The position numbers and the translations under genes are program-made. This document shows, one piece after another, positions 29,592 through 37,538 of a stretch of 64,000 nucleotides of DNA. The number at the start of each line of letters is the position of its first letter. Position 1 is the first letter of the stretch. Under the pieces are notes generated by a model, which was given only the letters and a program-made list of their open reading frames with translations, was not told the DNA's origin and did no database searches. The DNA lies in assembly GCF_000344615.1 (NCBI RefSeq), contig NZ_KB467824.1:4367767-4431766 (forward strand). Reading direction: 5' to 3'. This stretch comes from Janthinobacterium sp. CG3 (lineage in GTDB: Bacteria; Pseudomonadota; Gammaproteobacteria; Burkholderiales; Burkholderiaceae_D).

Positions 29592-30800
29592 TTATTTCCA
29601 GAGCGCGCACTTGGTTTCCGCCTTGGTCACGTAGGCCTGGGCGCCCGGTACCGTCGCCACCACTTTGTAGTAGTCCCATGGATATTTCGATTCCGACGGC
29701 TTTTTCACTTCCATCAGATACATGTCGTGGACCATGCGCCCGTCCGGGCGAATTTCGCCGCCCTTGGTGAACATGTCGTTGATCTTGGTCGATTTCAGGT
29801 GCGCCATGACCTTGTCGGAATCGTCGGTGCCCAGCGCCTTGACCGCCTTCAGGTAGGTCGCCGCGGCCGAGTAGTCGGCCGCCTGCAGCATCGACGGCTC
29901 TTTCTTCATCTTGTCGAAGTAGCGCTTCGACCAGGCGCGGGTTTCCGGATTCAAATCCCAGTACCAGCCGTCGGTCAGGTACATGCCCTGCGTCATCGGC
30001 AGACCCAGCGAATGGATGTCGTTGATGAACATCAACAGGCCGGCCAGCTTCATGGTTTTCGTGACGCCGAATTCATTGGCCGCCTTAATACTGTTGATCG
30101 CGTCGCCGCCGGCGTTGGCCAGGCCGAGGATCTGCGCCTTCGACGCCTGCGCTTGCAACAGGAAGGACGAGAAGTCCGACGCCGACAGCGGGTGCTTGAC
30201 GCTGCCCAACACCTTGCCGCCGGCCGTTTTCACGACCTCGGCGGTGTCCTTCTCCAGCGAGGCGCCGAAGGCATAGTCGGCGGTCAGGAAATACCAGTTC
30301 TTGCCGCCCTGCTTGACGATGGTGCCGCCGGTGCCGCGCGCCAGCGCCACGGTGTCGTAGGCGTAATGCACGGTGTACGGGGTGCATTCCTCGTTGGTCA
30401 GGCGCGAGGAACCGGCGCCGATCGAGACGAAGACCTTTTTCTTTTCCGCCGCCACTTTCGCCATCGCCAGGTTGGCGCCGGAGTTGGTGCCGCCGATCAG
30501 CAGGTCGACGCCCTGCTGGTCGAACCATTCGCGCGCCTTCGAGGCGGCGATGTCGGCCTTGTTCTGGTGATCGGCGGAAATGAACTCGACTTTTTTACCG
30601 GCCAGCACCACGCCGGCGTCGGCAATCGCCATTTTGATCGCTTCCGCGCCGCCCTGCCCGTCGACGTCCGAATAGACGCCGGACATGTCGGTGATGAAGC
30701 CAATTTTGATGGTGTCGCCCGATACCTGGGCTTGTGCGGCCACTGAAAAACCCATGGCGCAGAGGGCGGTGGCGGCGATGGCGATTGCGTTACGTTTCAT
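29592..30800 (-). CDS. Periplasmic amino-acid-type ABC transporter substrate-binding protein
   Basis: A 402-residue type I periplasmic binding protein with a signal peptide (residues 1-24, ending AAQAQ) and a mature start TIKIGFITDMSGVYSDVDGQGG. It matches the LivJ/peripla_BP_6 fold with features such as DLLIGGTNSGANLAMAKVA and FGASLEKDTAEVVK. It begins after GGAGACAAT at 30800. The substrate is unknown: this subgroup is often found near oxidoreductases, as here (GMC enzyme next door), so a non-BCAA ligand is possible. Confidence 0.88.
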   Translation of the reverse strand: MKRNAIAIAATALCAMGFSVAAQAQVSGDTIKIGFITDMSGVYSDVDGQGGAEAIKMAIADAGVVLAGKKVEFISADHQNKADIAASKAREWFDQQGVDLLIGGTNSGANLAMAKVAAEKKKVFVSIGAGSSRLTNEECTPYTVHYAYDTVALARGTGGTIVKQGGKNWYFLTADYAFGASLEKDTAEVVKTAGGKVLGSVKHPLSASDFSSFLLQAQASKAQILGLANAGGDAINSIKAANEFGVTKTMKLAGLLMFINDIHSLGLPMTQGMYLTDGWYWDLNPETRAWSKRYFDKMKKEPSMLQAADYSAAATYLKAVKALGTDDSDKVMAHLKSTKINDMFTKGGEIRPDGRMVHDMYLMEVKKPSESKYPWDYYKVVATVPGAQAYVTKAETKCALWK

Positions 30801-30834
30801 ATTGTCTCCGTTTATTTGATTTGTTAGGGTGTGG

Positions 30835-30873
30835 CTGTGTGGCCTTACTGTGCGGCCTTACTGTGTGGCCTTA
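30835..30873. repeat. 13-bp tandem repeat, three units
   Basis: CTGTGTGGCCTTA occurs three times in a row with one change (TGCG in the middle unit), in the gap between livF and the binding-protein gene. Confidence 0.75.
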
Positions 30874-30895
30874 CTACAAGCGTTCAACGCGGGCG

Positions 30896-31603
30896 TTATA
30901 CGCCCAGAAGCTCGGTCAGGACGGGCATCTTCGCTTCCAATTGCGACGCAGCAAAAGTTTCGACAATCTGACCATGCTCCATCACATAAAACCGGTCCGC
31001 CAGCGGCGCCGCGAAGCGGAAATTTTGCTCGACCATGACGATCGTGTAGCCCTTGGCCTTGAGCATGGTGATCATCCGCGCCAGGCCCTGCACGATGACC
31101 GGCGCCAAGCCCTCGGAAATTTCATCGAGCAACAGCAGGCGCGCGCCGGTGCGCAGAATCCGCGCCACCGCCAGCATTTGCTGTTCGCCGCCCGACAGGC
31201 GGGTGCCCTGGCTGTGCTTGCGTTCCTCCAGGTTCGGGAACATCGAATAGATTTCGGCGATCGACATGCCTTCGTGGCCGGTGTCGAGCGCCGGCGGCAG
31301 CATCAGGTTTTCCTCTGTCGACAGCGACGAGAAAATGCCGCGCTCTTCGGGACAGTAGCCGACCCCGAGGTGGGCGATTTTGTGGGTCGCCAAACCAATT
31401 GCCTCGACGCCGTTGACTTGGATCGACCCTTTGCGCGCGCCGGTCAGGCCCATGATCGCGCGCAAGGTGGTGGTGCGGCCGGCGCCGTTGCGGCCCAGCA
31501 AAGTAACGACTTCACCCTGCTGCACCGTCAAATTAACGTCGTGCAAAATGTGCGATTCGCCGTACCAGGTGTGCAGGTTGCTTATTTTCAATGCCGTCGT
31601 CAT
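30896..31603 (-). CDS. livF: ABC transporter ATP-binding protein LivF
   Basis: A 235-residue ATPase energising the transporter. The signature RLSGGEQQMLAVARIL and Walker B LLLLDEISEGLAP are normal. The Walker A reads GRNGAGRTTT (about residues 38-47): the invariant lysine that holds the ATP phosphates is arginine. The start overlaps the livG stop by one base (TGATG), which excludes longer in-frame starts. Whether ATP is hydrolysed at this site is uncertain; livG keeps a standard Walker A. Confidence 0.9.
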   Translation of the reverse strand: MTTALKISNLHTWYGESHILHDVNLTVQQGEVVTLLGRNGAGRTTTLRAIMGLTGARKGSIQVNGVEAIGLATHKIAHLGVGYCPEERGIFSSLSTEENLMLPPALDTGHEGMSIAEIYSMFPNLEERKHSQGTRLSGGEQQMLAVARILRTGARLLLLDEISEGLAPVIVQGLARMITMLKAKGYTIVMVEQNFRFAAPLADRFYVMEHGQIVETFAASQLEAKMPVLTELLGV

Positions 31604-32373
31604 CAATGGGCTCCTTCCAGCTCGGCGCTGGTGGTGCCCATATAGGCTTCCATCACCTGCGGATTGCGCGATACCTCGGCGTAACTGCCCTCGGCCAGCA
31701 TGGCGCCGCGCTGCAACACAGAAATCTTGTCGCAGATGCCAGAGACCACGCTCATATTGTGTTCCACCATTAAGATGGTGCGGCCCTTCGAGACCTTCTT
31801 GATCAGTTCCGTGACACGGTGTACGTCTTCGTGGCCCATGCCCTGGGTCGGCTCGTCGAGCAACATCATTTCCGGCTCCATTGCCAGCGTGGTGGCGATT
31901 TCCAGCGCGCGTTTGCGGCCGTAGGGCATGTCGACGGTGATGGTGTCGGCGAATTCGGTCAAGTCGACTTCGGCCAGCAGGGCCATCGCCCGCTCGTTCA
32001 GTTTCGACAGGGAACGTTCGCTCTGCCAGAAATGGAAGGAGGTGCCGAGCTGGCGCTGCAGTCCTATGCGCACGTTTTGCAGCACCGACAGGTGCGGAAA
32101 CACGGCTGAAATCTGGAACGAGCGGATCACCCCCATGCGCGCGATCTGCGCCGGCTTGGCCGCCGTGATGTCGTTGCCGTTGAAGAGGATGGTGCCGGAG
32201 GTGGGGACCAAGAATTTGGTCAGCAAATTGAAGCAAGTGGTTTTGCCGGCCCCGTTGGGACCGATCAGCGCGTGGATATGACCACGCTCAACCTTCAAGT
32301 TCACGTCGTTAACGGCCGTGAAACCCTTGAATTCCTTAGTCAAATTCCTTGTTTCCAAGATGACGTTTGACAT
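31603..32373 (-). CDS. livG: ABC transporter ATP-binding protein LivG
   Basis: A 256-residue ATPase with Walker A GPNGAGKTT (about residues 38-46), the LivG-specific MGVIRSFQISAVFPHLSVLQNV segment, Walker B MMLLDEPTQGMGHEDV and VEHNMSVVSGICDKISVL. The ABC signature is not the classic LSGGQ but reads YGRKRALEIATTLA, as is common in LivG. It is the first gene of the operon, preceded by AGGAGACACG and a 155-base AT-rich leader (32374-32528) likely holding the promoter. Confidence 0.92.
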   Translation of the reverse strand: MSNVILETRNLTKEFKGFTAVNDVNLKVERGHIHALIGPNGAGKTTCFNLLTKFLVPTSGTILFNGNDITAAKPAQIARMGVIRSFQISAVFPHLSVLQNVRIGLQRQLGTSFHFWQSERSLSKLNERAMALLAEVDLTEFADTITVDMPYGRKRALEIATTLAMEPEMMLLDEPTQGMGHEDVHRVTELIKKVSKGRTILMVEHNMSVVSGICDKISVLQRGAMLAEGSYAEVSRNPQVMEAYMGTTSAELEGAH

Positions 32374-32528
32374 CGTGTCTCCTCATTGTTCTTTTTCGTT
32401 CTACATCATTTTTTTAGATAATACACAGTTTAAATTTTACAAACAATACAGTATAACTACCATAAAGTATTGATCGCCGACTATCAGACAAGCGTCAAGC
32501 TTTGTCGAAATTTCGACAGAGAAAGCCC

Positions 32529-34154
32529 CTATTTCCAGCTTGCGTCAATCATTTGCGCGGCCTTTTCGGCGATCATCACGCTCGGCGAGTTGGTGTTTCC
32601 GGAGGTGATAAACGGCATAATGGAGGCGTCGACCACCCGCAAACCCGCCACCCCGACCACCCGCAGCGCGCTGTCGACCACCGCCAACGCATCGCCGGCG
32701 CGGCCCATTTTGCAGGTGCCGACCGGATGGAAAATCGTGGTGCCGATGAGACCGGCCGCTTCGGCCAACTCCCCCTCGCTGCGGTACTGCGGACCGGGCT
32801 TAAACTCCTCGGGCGCGAAACGGCTCAGCGCCGGCGCCGCGACGATAGTGCGCGTCAACGCCAGCGCCGCCGCCGCGGTTTTGCGGTCGTCCGCCGTACT
32901 CAAATAATTCGGGCTTATTTTCGGCGCCGCGTAGGAATCGCCGCTGGCGATACGCACATGCCCGCGCGCGCTCGGGCGCAAATTGCACACGCTGGCGGTA
33001 AACGCGGGGAAACTGTGCAGCGGCTGGCCGAACTTTTCCAGCGACAGCGGCTGCACGTGATATTGCAGGTCCGGCGTGGCCATGCCGGGATTAGATTTGG
33101 CGAACGCGCCCAATTGCGACGGCGCCATCGACATCGGGCCGCTCTGGAACATCGCATATTCCAGGCCTATTTTCATCTTGCCGTACCAACTGGCGGCCAT
33201 CGTATTCAGCGTTTTCGCGTCGCGCACTTTGAAGACCATGCGCAGCTGCAAATGGTCTTGCAGGTTTTCGCCGACGCCGGGCGCGTCGACCACGGGCGTG
33301 ATACCGTGCTGCCGCAGCAGCGCGGCCGGGCCGATGCCGGACAACTGCAAAATTTGCGGCGAGCCGATCGCGCCGGCGGTCAACAAGACTTCGCGCCTGG
33401 CCGCGGCGGTCCAGGCGGTGCCGCCGCCGGTGAACGCCACGCCGCGGCAGACCGGGCCGCCCTCGCCCTGCTCAATAATCAGGCGCTCGACATGGCTGCC
33501 GGTCATAATCGTCAGGTTCGGACGGCTGGAGGCCGGCTTCAAAAAGGCTTTCGAGGTGTTCCAGCGGATGCCGCGCTTTTGATTGACGTCGAAATAGCCG
33601 CAGCCGCTGTTATCGCCGCCGTTGAAGTCGGCGCTGTTTGGAATGCCGACCTGGCTGGCGGCGTCGCGGAAGGCATCCAGTATTTCCCAGGACAGGCGTT
33701 GCTTTTCGACGCGCCATTCGCCGCCGGCGCCGTGGCTGGCCGACGCGCCGCCGTAATAATCCTCGCTTTGTCTAAACAGCGGCAGCACCTGGTCCCAGCG
33801 CCAGGACGCATCACCGGTCGCATCGGCCCAGCGATCGTAATCGCCGGATTGGCCGCGCATGTAAATCATGCCGTTGATCGAGGAGCTGCCGCCAAGTACC
33901 TTGCCGCGCGGGTAAATCAGGCTGCGACCGCCCAAACCGGCGTCCGGTTCGGTTTTATACAGCCAGTCGGTGCGCGGATTGCCGATGCAGTGCAGATAAC
34001 CGACCGGAATATGGATCCAGACATAATCGTCCTTGCCGCCGGCTTCGATCAGCAAGACCGTCGCGTTCTTATCGCGTGTCAGGCGGTTCGCCAGAACGCA
34101 ACCAGCGGTGCCGCCGCCAACAATAATATAGTCGTACTGTCCTGCTGATTCCAA
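32529..34154 (-). CDS. GMC-family FAD oxidoreductase (choline/alcohol dehydrogenase-like)
   Basis: A 541-residue flavoenzyme. FAD-binding GGGTAG is at residues 13-18, followed by the GMC signatures RGKVLGGSSSINGMIYMRG and TAGAIGSPQILQLSGIG. The C-terminal active site includes His in TIFHPVGTCKMG and Asn in SGNTNSPSVMIAEKAA. The start is TTG at 34154 behind AAGGAG with correct spacing; reading from the next upstream TTG lacks a ribosome-binding site. It lies 45 bases downstream of the nitronate monooxygenase gene, so they may be co-transcribed. The substrate is unknown. Confidence 0.9.
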   Translation of the reverse strand: MESAGQYDYIIVGGGTAGCVLANRLTRDKNATVLLIEAGGKDDYVWIHIPVGYLHCIGNPRTDWLYKTEPDAGLGGRSLIYPRGKVLGGSSSINGMIYMRGQSGDYDRWADATGDASWRWDQVLPLFRQSEDYYGGASASHGAGGEWRVEKQRLSWEILDAFRDAASQVGIPNSADFNGGDNSGCGYFDVNQKRGIRWNTSKAFLKPASSRPNLTIMTGSHVERLIIEQGEGGPVCRGVAFTGGGTAWTAAARREVLLTAGAIGSPQILQLSGIGPAALLRQHGITPVVDAPGVGENLQDHLQLRMVFKVRDAKTLNTMAASWYGKMKIGLEYAMFQSGPMSMAPSQLGAFAKSNPGMATPDLQYHVQPLSLEKFGQPLHSFPAFTASVCNLRPSARGHVRIASGDSYAAPKISPNYLSTADDRKTAAAALALTRTIVAAPALSRFAPEEFKPGPQYRSEGELAEAAGLIGTTIFHPVGTCKMGRAGDALAVVDSALRVVGVAGLRVVDASIMPFITSGNTNSPSVMIAEKAAQMIDASWK

Positions 34155-34199
34155 TGACTGCTCCTTCAACGTACACGATAGAGCGGTCAAACGCGGTTT

Positions 34200-35240
34200 T
34201 TACTGTGCCGCCTTCATTTCCGCCACCAGAGTCTGAACCAACTGTGCCGCGGGCATGCCGCGAGCAAGATTAACACCAGTGCCAGCCCAGAGCGACATTA
34301 ATTCAGTGTCGCCAGCCTTGGCGGCGGCCGCGCGGATACTGCCGGTGAGGGCGTTTTGCACCGGATATGCAGGCACCAGAGTTTCGACCGATTCCATCAT
34401 CTGCATAAAACGGTTCTCCAGTCCTCGCGCGTAGCGTCCTGAAAACGCGCGCGTCAACCTGGTCGGATGATTGCCGGCGCTAAGCAAGCGTTTCTTGTAT
34501 TCGGGATGGATGCCGGATTCGTCGCTGACCAAGAAGGCCGTGCCCATTTGCACGGCGGAGGCGCCCAGCGCCAGCAATCGGGCAATATCGGCGCCGTTCA
34601 TGATGCCGCCCGCTGAAATAATGGGAATCTCAAGCACCCCGACCAGCTCTGCCAGCAACTCGGCAGTGCCCAGGGTGGCGTCTGTCTGGGGAACCAGAAA
34701 GGTTCCACGATGTCCGCCGGACTGGACACCGGAAGCGACCACGGCGTCGGCGCCCGCCGCTTGCCAGGCCAGACCTTCGGTCGCAGTCGTGACGGTGCCG
34801 ATCACAAAAACGCCGGCGGCGTGCAGGCGTTGCACATGCGCGACACTCAGAATATCAAAAGTAAAGCTGGCAACGGCAGGCGCGGCCACGATCAAGGCGT
34901 CGAATTGTGCTTCGAAATCCTCACACCACTTGGCCGGCGCGGGCAATTCCTGCCAACCCAGCGTCGACCAAACGGGTTTCAGCAATTGAACGCCCTGCTC
35001 CACCTCGTCGGGAGTTGGTTGGGGGGTCTTCTGGACGAACAAATTCACCGCGAATGGACGCGTGGTAAGCGCCCGTATTTGCTCGACCTGGGCCAACATG
35101 GTTTCGGGCGTCAGCAAAGACGCCGCCAACGAACCGAGAGCGCCGGCGTTCGAGGCGGCAACAACCAGAGCGGGGACGGAGGCGCCGCCCGCCATCGGTC
35201 CCTGGATGATCGGATAGTCAAAAAGCTCGTGGAATTTCAT
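34200..35240 (-). CDS. Nitronate monooxygenase-family FMN enzyme
   Basis: A 346-residue TIM-barrel flavoprotein of the 2-nitropropane dioxygenase/NMO family. Motifs include PIIQGPMAGGASVPALVVAASNAGALGSL (start), GADAVVASGVQSGGHRG (FMN phosphate and catalytic-His region; His in GGHRG) and PIISAGGIMNGADIARLLALGASAVQMGTAFL. It oxidises alkyl nitronates such as propionate 3-nitronate to detoxify them. The ATG at 35240 follows GGGAGA. It is the first gene left of the putative replication origin. Confidence 0.9.
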   Translation of the reverse strand: MKFHELFDYPIIQGPMAGGASVPALVVAASNAGALGSLAASLLTPETMLAQVEQIRALTTRPFAVNLFVQKTPQPTPDEVEQGVQLLKPVWSTLGWQELPAPAKWCEDFEAQFDALIVAAPAVASFTFDILSVAHVQRLHAAGVFVIGTVTTATEGLAWQAAGADAVVASGVQSGGHRGTFLVPQTDATLGTAELLAELVGVLEIPIISAGGIMNGADIARLLALGASAVQMGTAFLVSDESGIHPEYKKRLLSAGNHPTRLTRAFSGRYARGLENRFMQMMESVETLVPAYPVQNALTGSIRAAAAKAGDTELMSLWAGTGVNLARGMPAAQLVQTLVAEMKAAQ

Positions 35241-35325
35241 CTTCAATCTCCCAAATCACGAACTGCAAGGTTACCAGATTGGTAAGGAAAAAGCGTTAAA
35301 GCAGCTATTTTTGAGGCGCCCGCCT

Positions 35326-35540
35326 TGTGGACAAGTCTATGGATATCCACAGGCACGGTTTGTGGGTAAGGAAAAAAAAATTTCTTCCTTTTTTTTTTGT
35401 TCAGAAAGAGTTCATCGGACATACAAGGTATACACAGCAGTTGTAAACGCTTCAAGCACTTGATTTTAATCCAAAATACACACTTATCCACAGAAAAGTG
35501 ACTACGTTAACAACTACTACTATTCTTATATTCAAACCTT
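35326..35540. repeat. Origin module 1
   Basis: Boxes: TGTGGACAA (35326-35334, one mismatch), ATATCCACA (35343-35351), TGTGGGTAA (35361-35369), TTATCCACA (35484-35492). ACTACTACTATT is at 35513-35524. An A/T-homopolymer stretch (35371-35400) lies inside the module. Confidence 0.75.
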
Positions 35541-35959
35541 TTTAAAGTAAACAAGCAACGGCTCGAAAAAAGAAAACCACCCCAACCCCTTCACAAGCAC
35601 AACCTCCAATCTTGCTGCAAACACAGGACATGGACTGCTAGATCGCAAAAACCAAGGCGACCTCCTCGACACGCTGCTCGCAAGCTCCAACGACGAACGC
35701 TGCCATGGCTCAGCTCTGTCGGCCGTTTTTCCAACGGGGTATGCCAGCCGGCATCTCAAATTTTCCTTTCAGCGGCGTTCTAGAGGGCTTGTTCGCCGTT
35801 TTGGGAGCAATCTCTCAGCGAATTTTCAATCGCCGGGGGCGTTGAGGGGCTGGAAAAACCCCCTTGCGGCTCCTACAGCTTGCCTTGAAGAAAAAAAAAT
35901 TTCGTTTACTGCCTTTGGGAGCCTAAAAACGTGTCAAAAAGACCCTTTTCGACAGGGGC

Positions 35960-36175
35960 TGTGGATAAGTCAATGGATATCCACAGGACTGCTTGTGGGT
36001 AAGCCCGAACTTATCCAAGGGCCGTTATTTTATACAGAATTGCTCCTGAAGAGATACAGCGATTATGCAGGCTTTATTTTTGAGCTAAACCGATGATTTT
36101 TAAGGAAAATAGTGACTTATCCACAGAAATATCCGCGTTTACTACTACTACTATTTTTATATAAACCCTTTGTAA
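35960..36175. repeat. Origin module 2
   Basis: Boxes: TGTGGATAA (35960-35968), ATATCCACA (35977-35985), TGTGGGTAA (35994-36002), TTATCCACA (36117-36125). TACTACTACTACTATT is at 36140-36155, followed by TTTATATAAA. This is the copy with the longest trio run. Confidence 0.8.
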
Positions 36176-36411
36176 ACAACTAAAAGGCGAAGCCTGCGAA
36201 TGGCTCAAAAAAAAAAAAAAGCAAAAACGTGCTTGAAAAATATATTGAAAAACCGTCTTCAGGAACCCCGGCGTCCAAACGCTGAAAACACCGGTCCGAT
36301 GCCTGTGGTCCGCCTGCTGTCCGTACGCTGGCCGACCGGGGTGCTAAAGAAGGTCGGGAACATTGGAAAATTGCTGGTTTTGCATTGAAAACCCGCTTTC
36401 TTCAAGCTGTC

Positions 36412-36640
36412 TGTGGATAAGTGCCTGCATATCCACAGGATGAGTTGTGGGAAAACTCACCCTTTGTCCACAGGCGCATTTTTATCCCAAATTAGTCCTG
36501 TCTGGATACAATGCTTATGCAAGCCGTTTTGTGGACTGTAAGTTGATGATTTCTATGGCGTAAACCTACTTATCCACAAAAATATGGTCGTTTACTATCA
36601 CTACTATTTTTATATATACAAAGCTTATATAAAACAGCTA
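36412..36640. repeat. Origin module 3
   Basis: Boxes: TGTGGATAA (36412-36420), ATATCCACA (36429-36437), TGTGGGAAA (36446-36454), TTGTCCACA (36464-36472), TTATCCACA (36570-36578). TACTATCACTACTATT at 36593-36608 leads into TTTATATATA. Confidence 0.78.
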
Positions 36641-36707
36641 CACAGCGCAGTTCAGTGGATATTTCCTTCAAAGCAGCCAGAAAACCGCAAAAACAGAGAT
36701 CAGAACC

Positions 36708-37490
36708 ATGAATTCGAACAAAAAATTACGTTTAGGAGTCATCAGCGCCCTTGCAGAAGAGCAAGAAGGGCTGGTAGAAGCCATGAAAGGCCCCCACAAG
36801 CTCACGCACGCCATGCGTGACTACACGCAGGGTAACTTGTGGGGAATCGACGCTGTGTGCGTTCTGTCGCGTATTGGCAAGGCTGCGGCGGCCATGACTG
36901 CCGCTATCCTTGTGGAAAAGTTCGAAGTTACCCACATTGTTTTCACGGGAGTCGCCGGAAGCGGGGATATTTTCGTCAAAGTTGGGGATATAGTTGTCGC
37001 AGAATCACTAGTTCAGCACGATATGGACGCCCGTCCCCTGTTTCCGCGCTTTGAGGTGCCGTTGACTGGCCTCTCGCGTTTTCCGTCGGATCTGGCGTTG
37101 AGCGACCACTTGGCGTCCTCAGCGCAGGATTTCCTGTCGGACGAGCTGAAAAGCGTCTTCAATGAGGTTGAGGCGAAGGAATTCGGTCTCGACGAACCGC
37201 GCTTGCACCGTGGCTTGATCGGCAGCGGCGACCAGTTTATCCACAGCCGCACGCAGTTGGGCCAGCTCAAGGAGGCTTTGCCCGACTTGTTGGCGGTGGA
37301 AATGGAAGGCGCCGCAGTGGCGCAGGTGTGTTTTGAGCTTGGCATTCCGTACGCGGTGATACGGACGGTGTCGGACAACGCCAACGAAGACGCCGCAGTC
37401 GACTTTATGCGGTTCGTGGGGACAGTCGCGTCGCGTTATGCGTTTCACGTCGTAAAACGGCTGTGCGAGCGGCTGGTGGGACGGACGTAA
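36708..37490 (+). CDS. mtnN: 5'-methylthioadenosine/S-adenosylhomocysteine nucleosidase
   Basis: A 260-residue PNP/UDP-family nucleosidase that splits MTA and SAH into adenine plus a thio-ribose, feeding methionine salvage and AI-2 precursor formation. It begins LRLGVISALAEEQEGLVEAM, and the base-binding GVAGSGD segment and active-site VEMEGAAVAQVCFELGIPYAVIRTVSDNAN (Glu and Asp) are typical. It starts 100 bases to the right of the last origin module, reading away from it, and ends at a strong bidirectional terminator. Confidence 0.92.
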   Translation: MNSNKKLRLGVISALAEEQEGLVEAMKGPHKLTHAMRDYTQGNLWGIDAVCVLSRIGKAAAAMTAAILVEKFEVTHIVFTGVAGSGDIFVKVGDIVVAESLVQHDMDARPLFPRFEVPLTGLSRFPSDLALSDHLASSAQDFLSDELKSVFNEVEAKEFGLDEPRLHRGLIGSGDQFIHSRTQLGQLKEALPDLLAVEMEGAAVAQVCFELGIPYAVIRTVSDNANEDAAVDFMRFVGTVASRYAFHVVKRLCERLVGRT

Positions 37491-37524
37491 AAAAACCAGA
37501 GGCTTTACGCCTCTGGTTTTTTTT
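37491..37524. terminator. Bidirectional terminator between mtnN and putA
   Basis: ACCAGAGGC (37495-37503) and GCCTCTGGT (37509-37517) form a 9-bp stem, with an A run before and eight T after. It serves mtnN from the left and the leftward putA (ending at 37539) from the right. Confidence 0.9.
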
Positions 37525-37538
37525 ACCGTGAAAAAAGC

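Larger units (their letters stand above)
35326..36640. other. oriC: Putative chromosomal replication origin (oriC): three DnaA-box/DnaA-trio modules
   Basis: A gene-free, AT-rich region (35241-36707) between a leftward and a rightward gene. It holds five perfect TTATCCACA boxes (35484, 36117 and 36570 forward; 35960 and 36412 reverse) and several one-mismatch boxes. They form three modules with the same plan: a reverse box, a close forward ATATCCACA, a TGTGGGTAA-like box, then 157-158 bp after the first box a forward TTATCCACA followed within about 30 bp by ACT repeats running into an AT stretch. That is the unwinding-element layout known from bacterial oriC. Nearby parABS, mnmG and atp genes and the change in gene direction agree. 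dnaA is not adjacent. Confidence 0.8.

Noticed and set aside
31604-32236. Extension of livF to 446 codons
   Set aside because: The extra part overlaps livG out of frame; the ATG at 31603 overlaps the livG stop and fits the family length.
35532-36096. Short open frames inside the origin region (75-84 codons)
   Set aside because: They cross DnaA boxes and homopolymer runs, lack ribosome-binding sites and have no protein-like composition.
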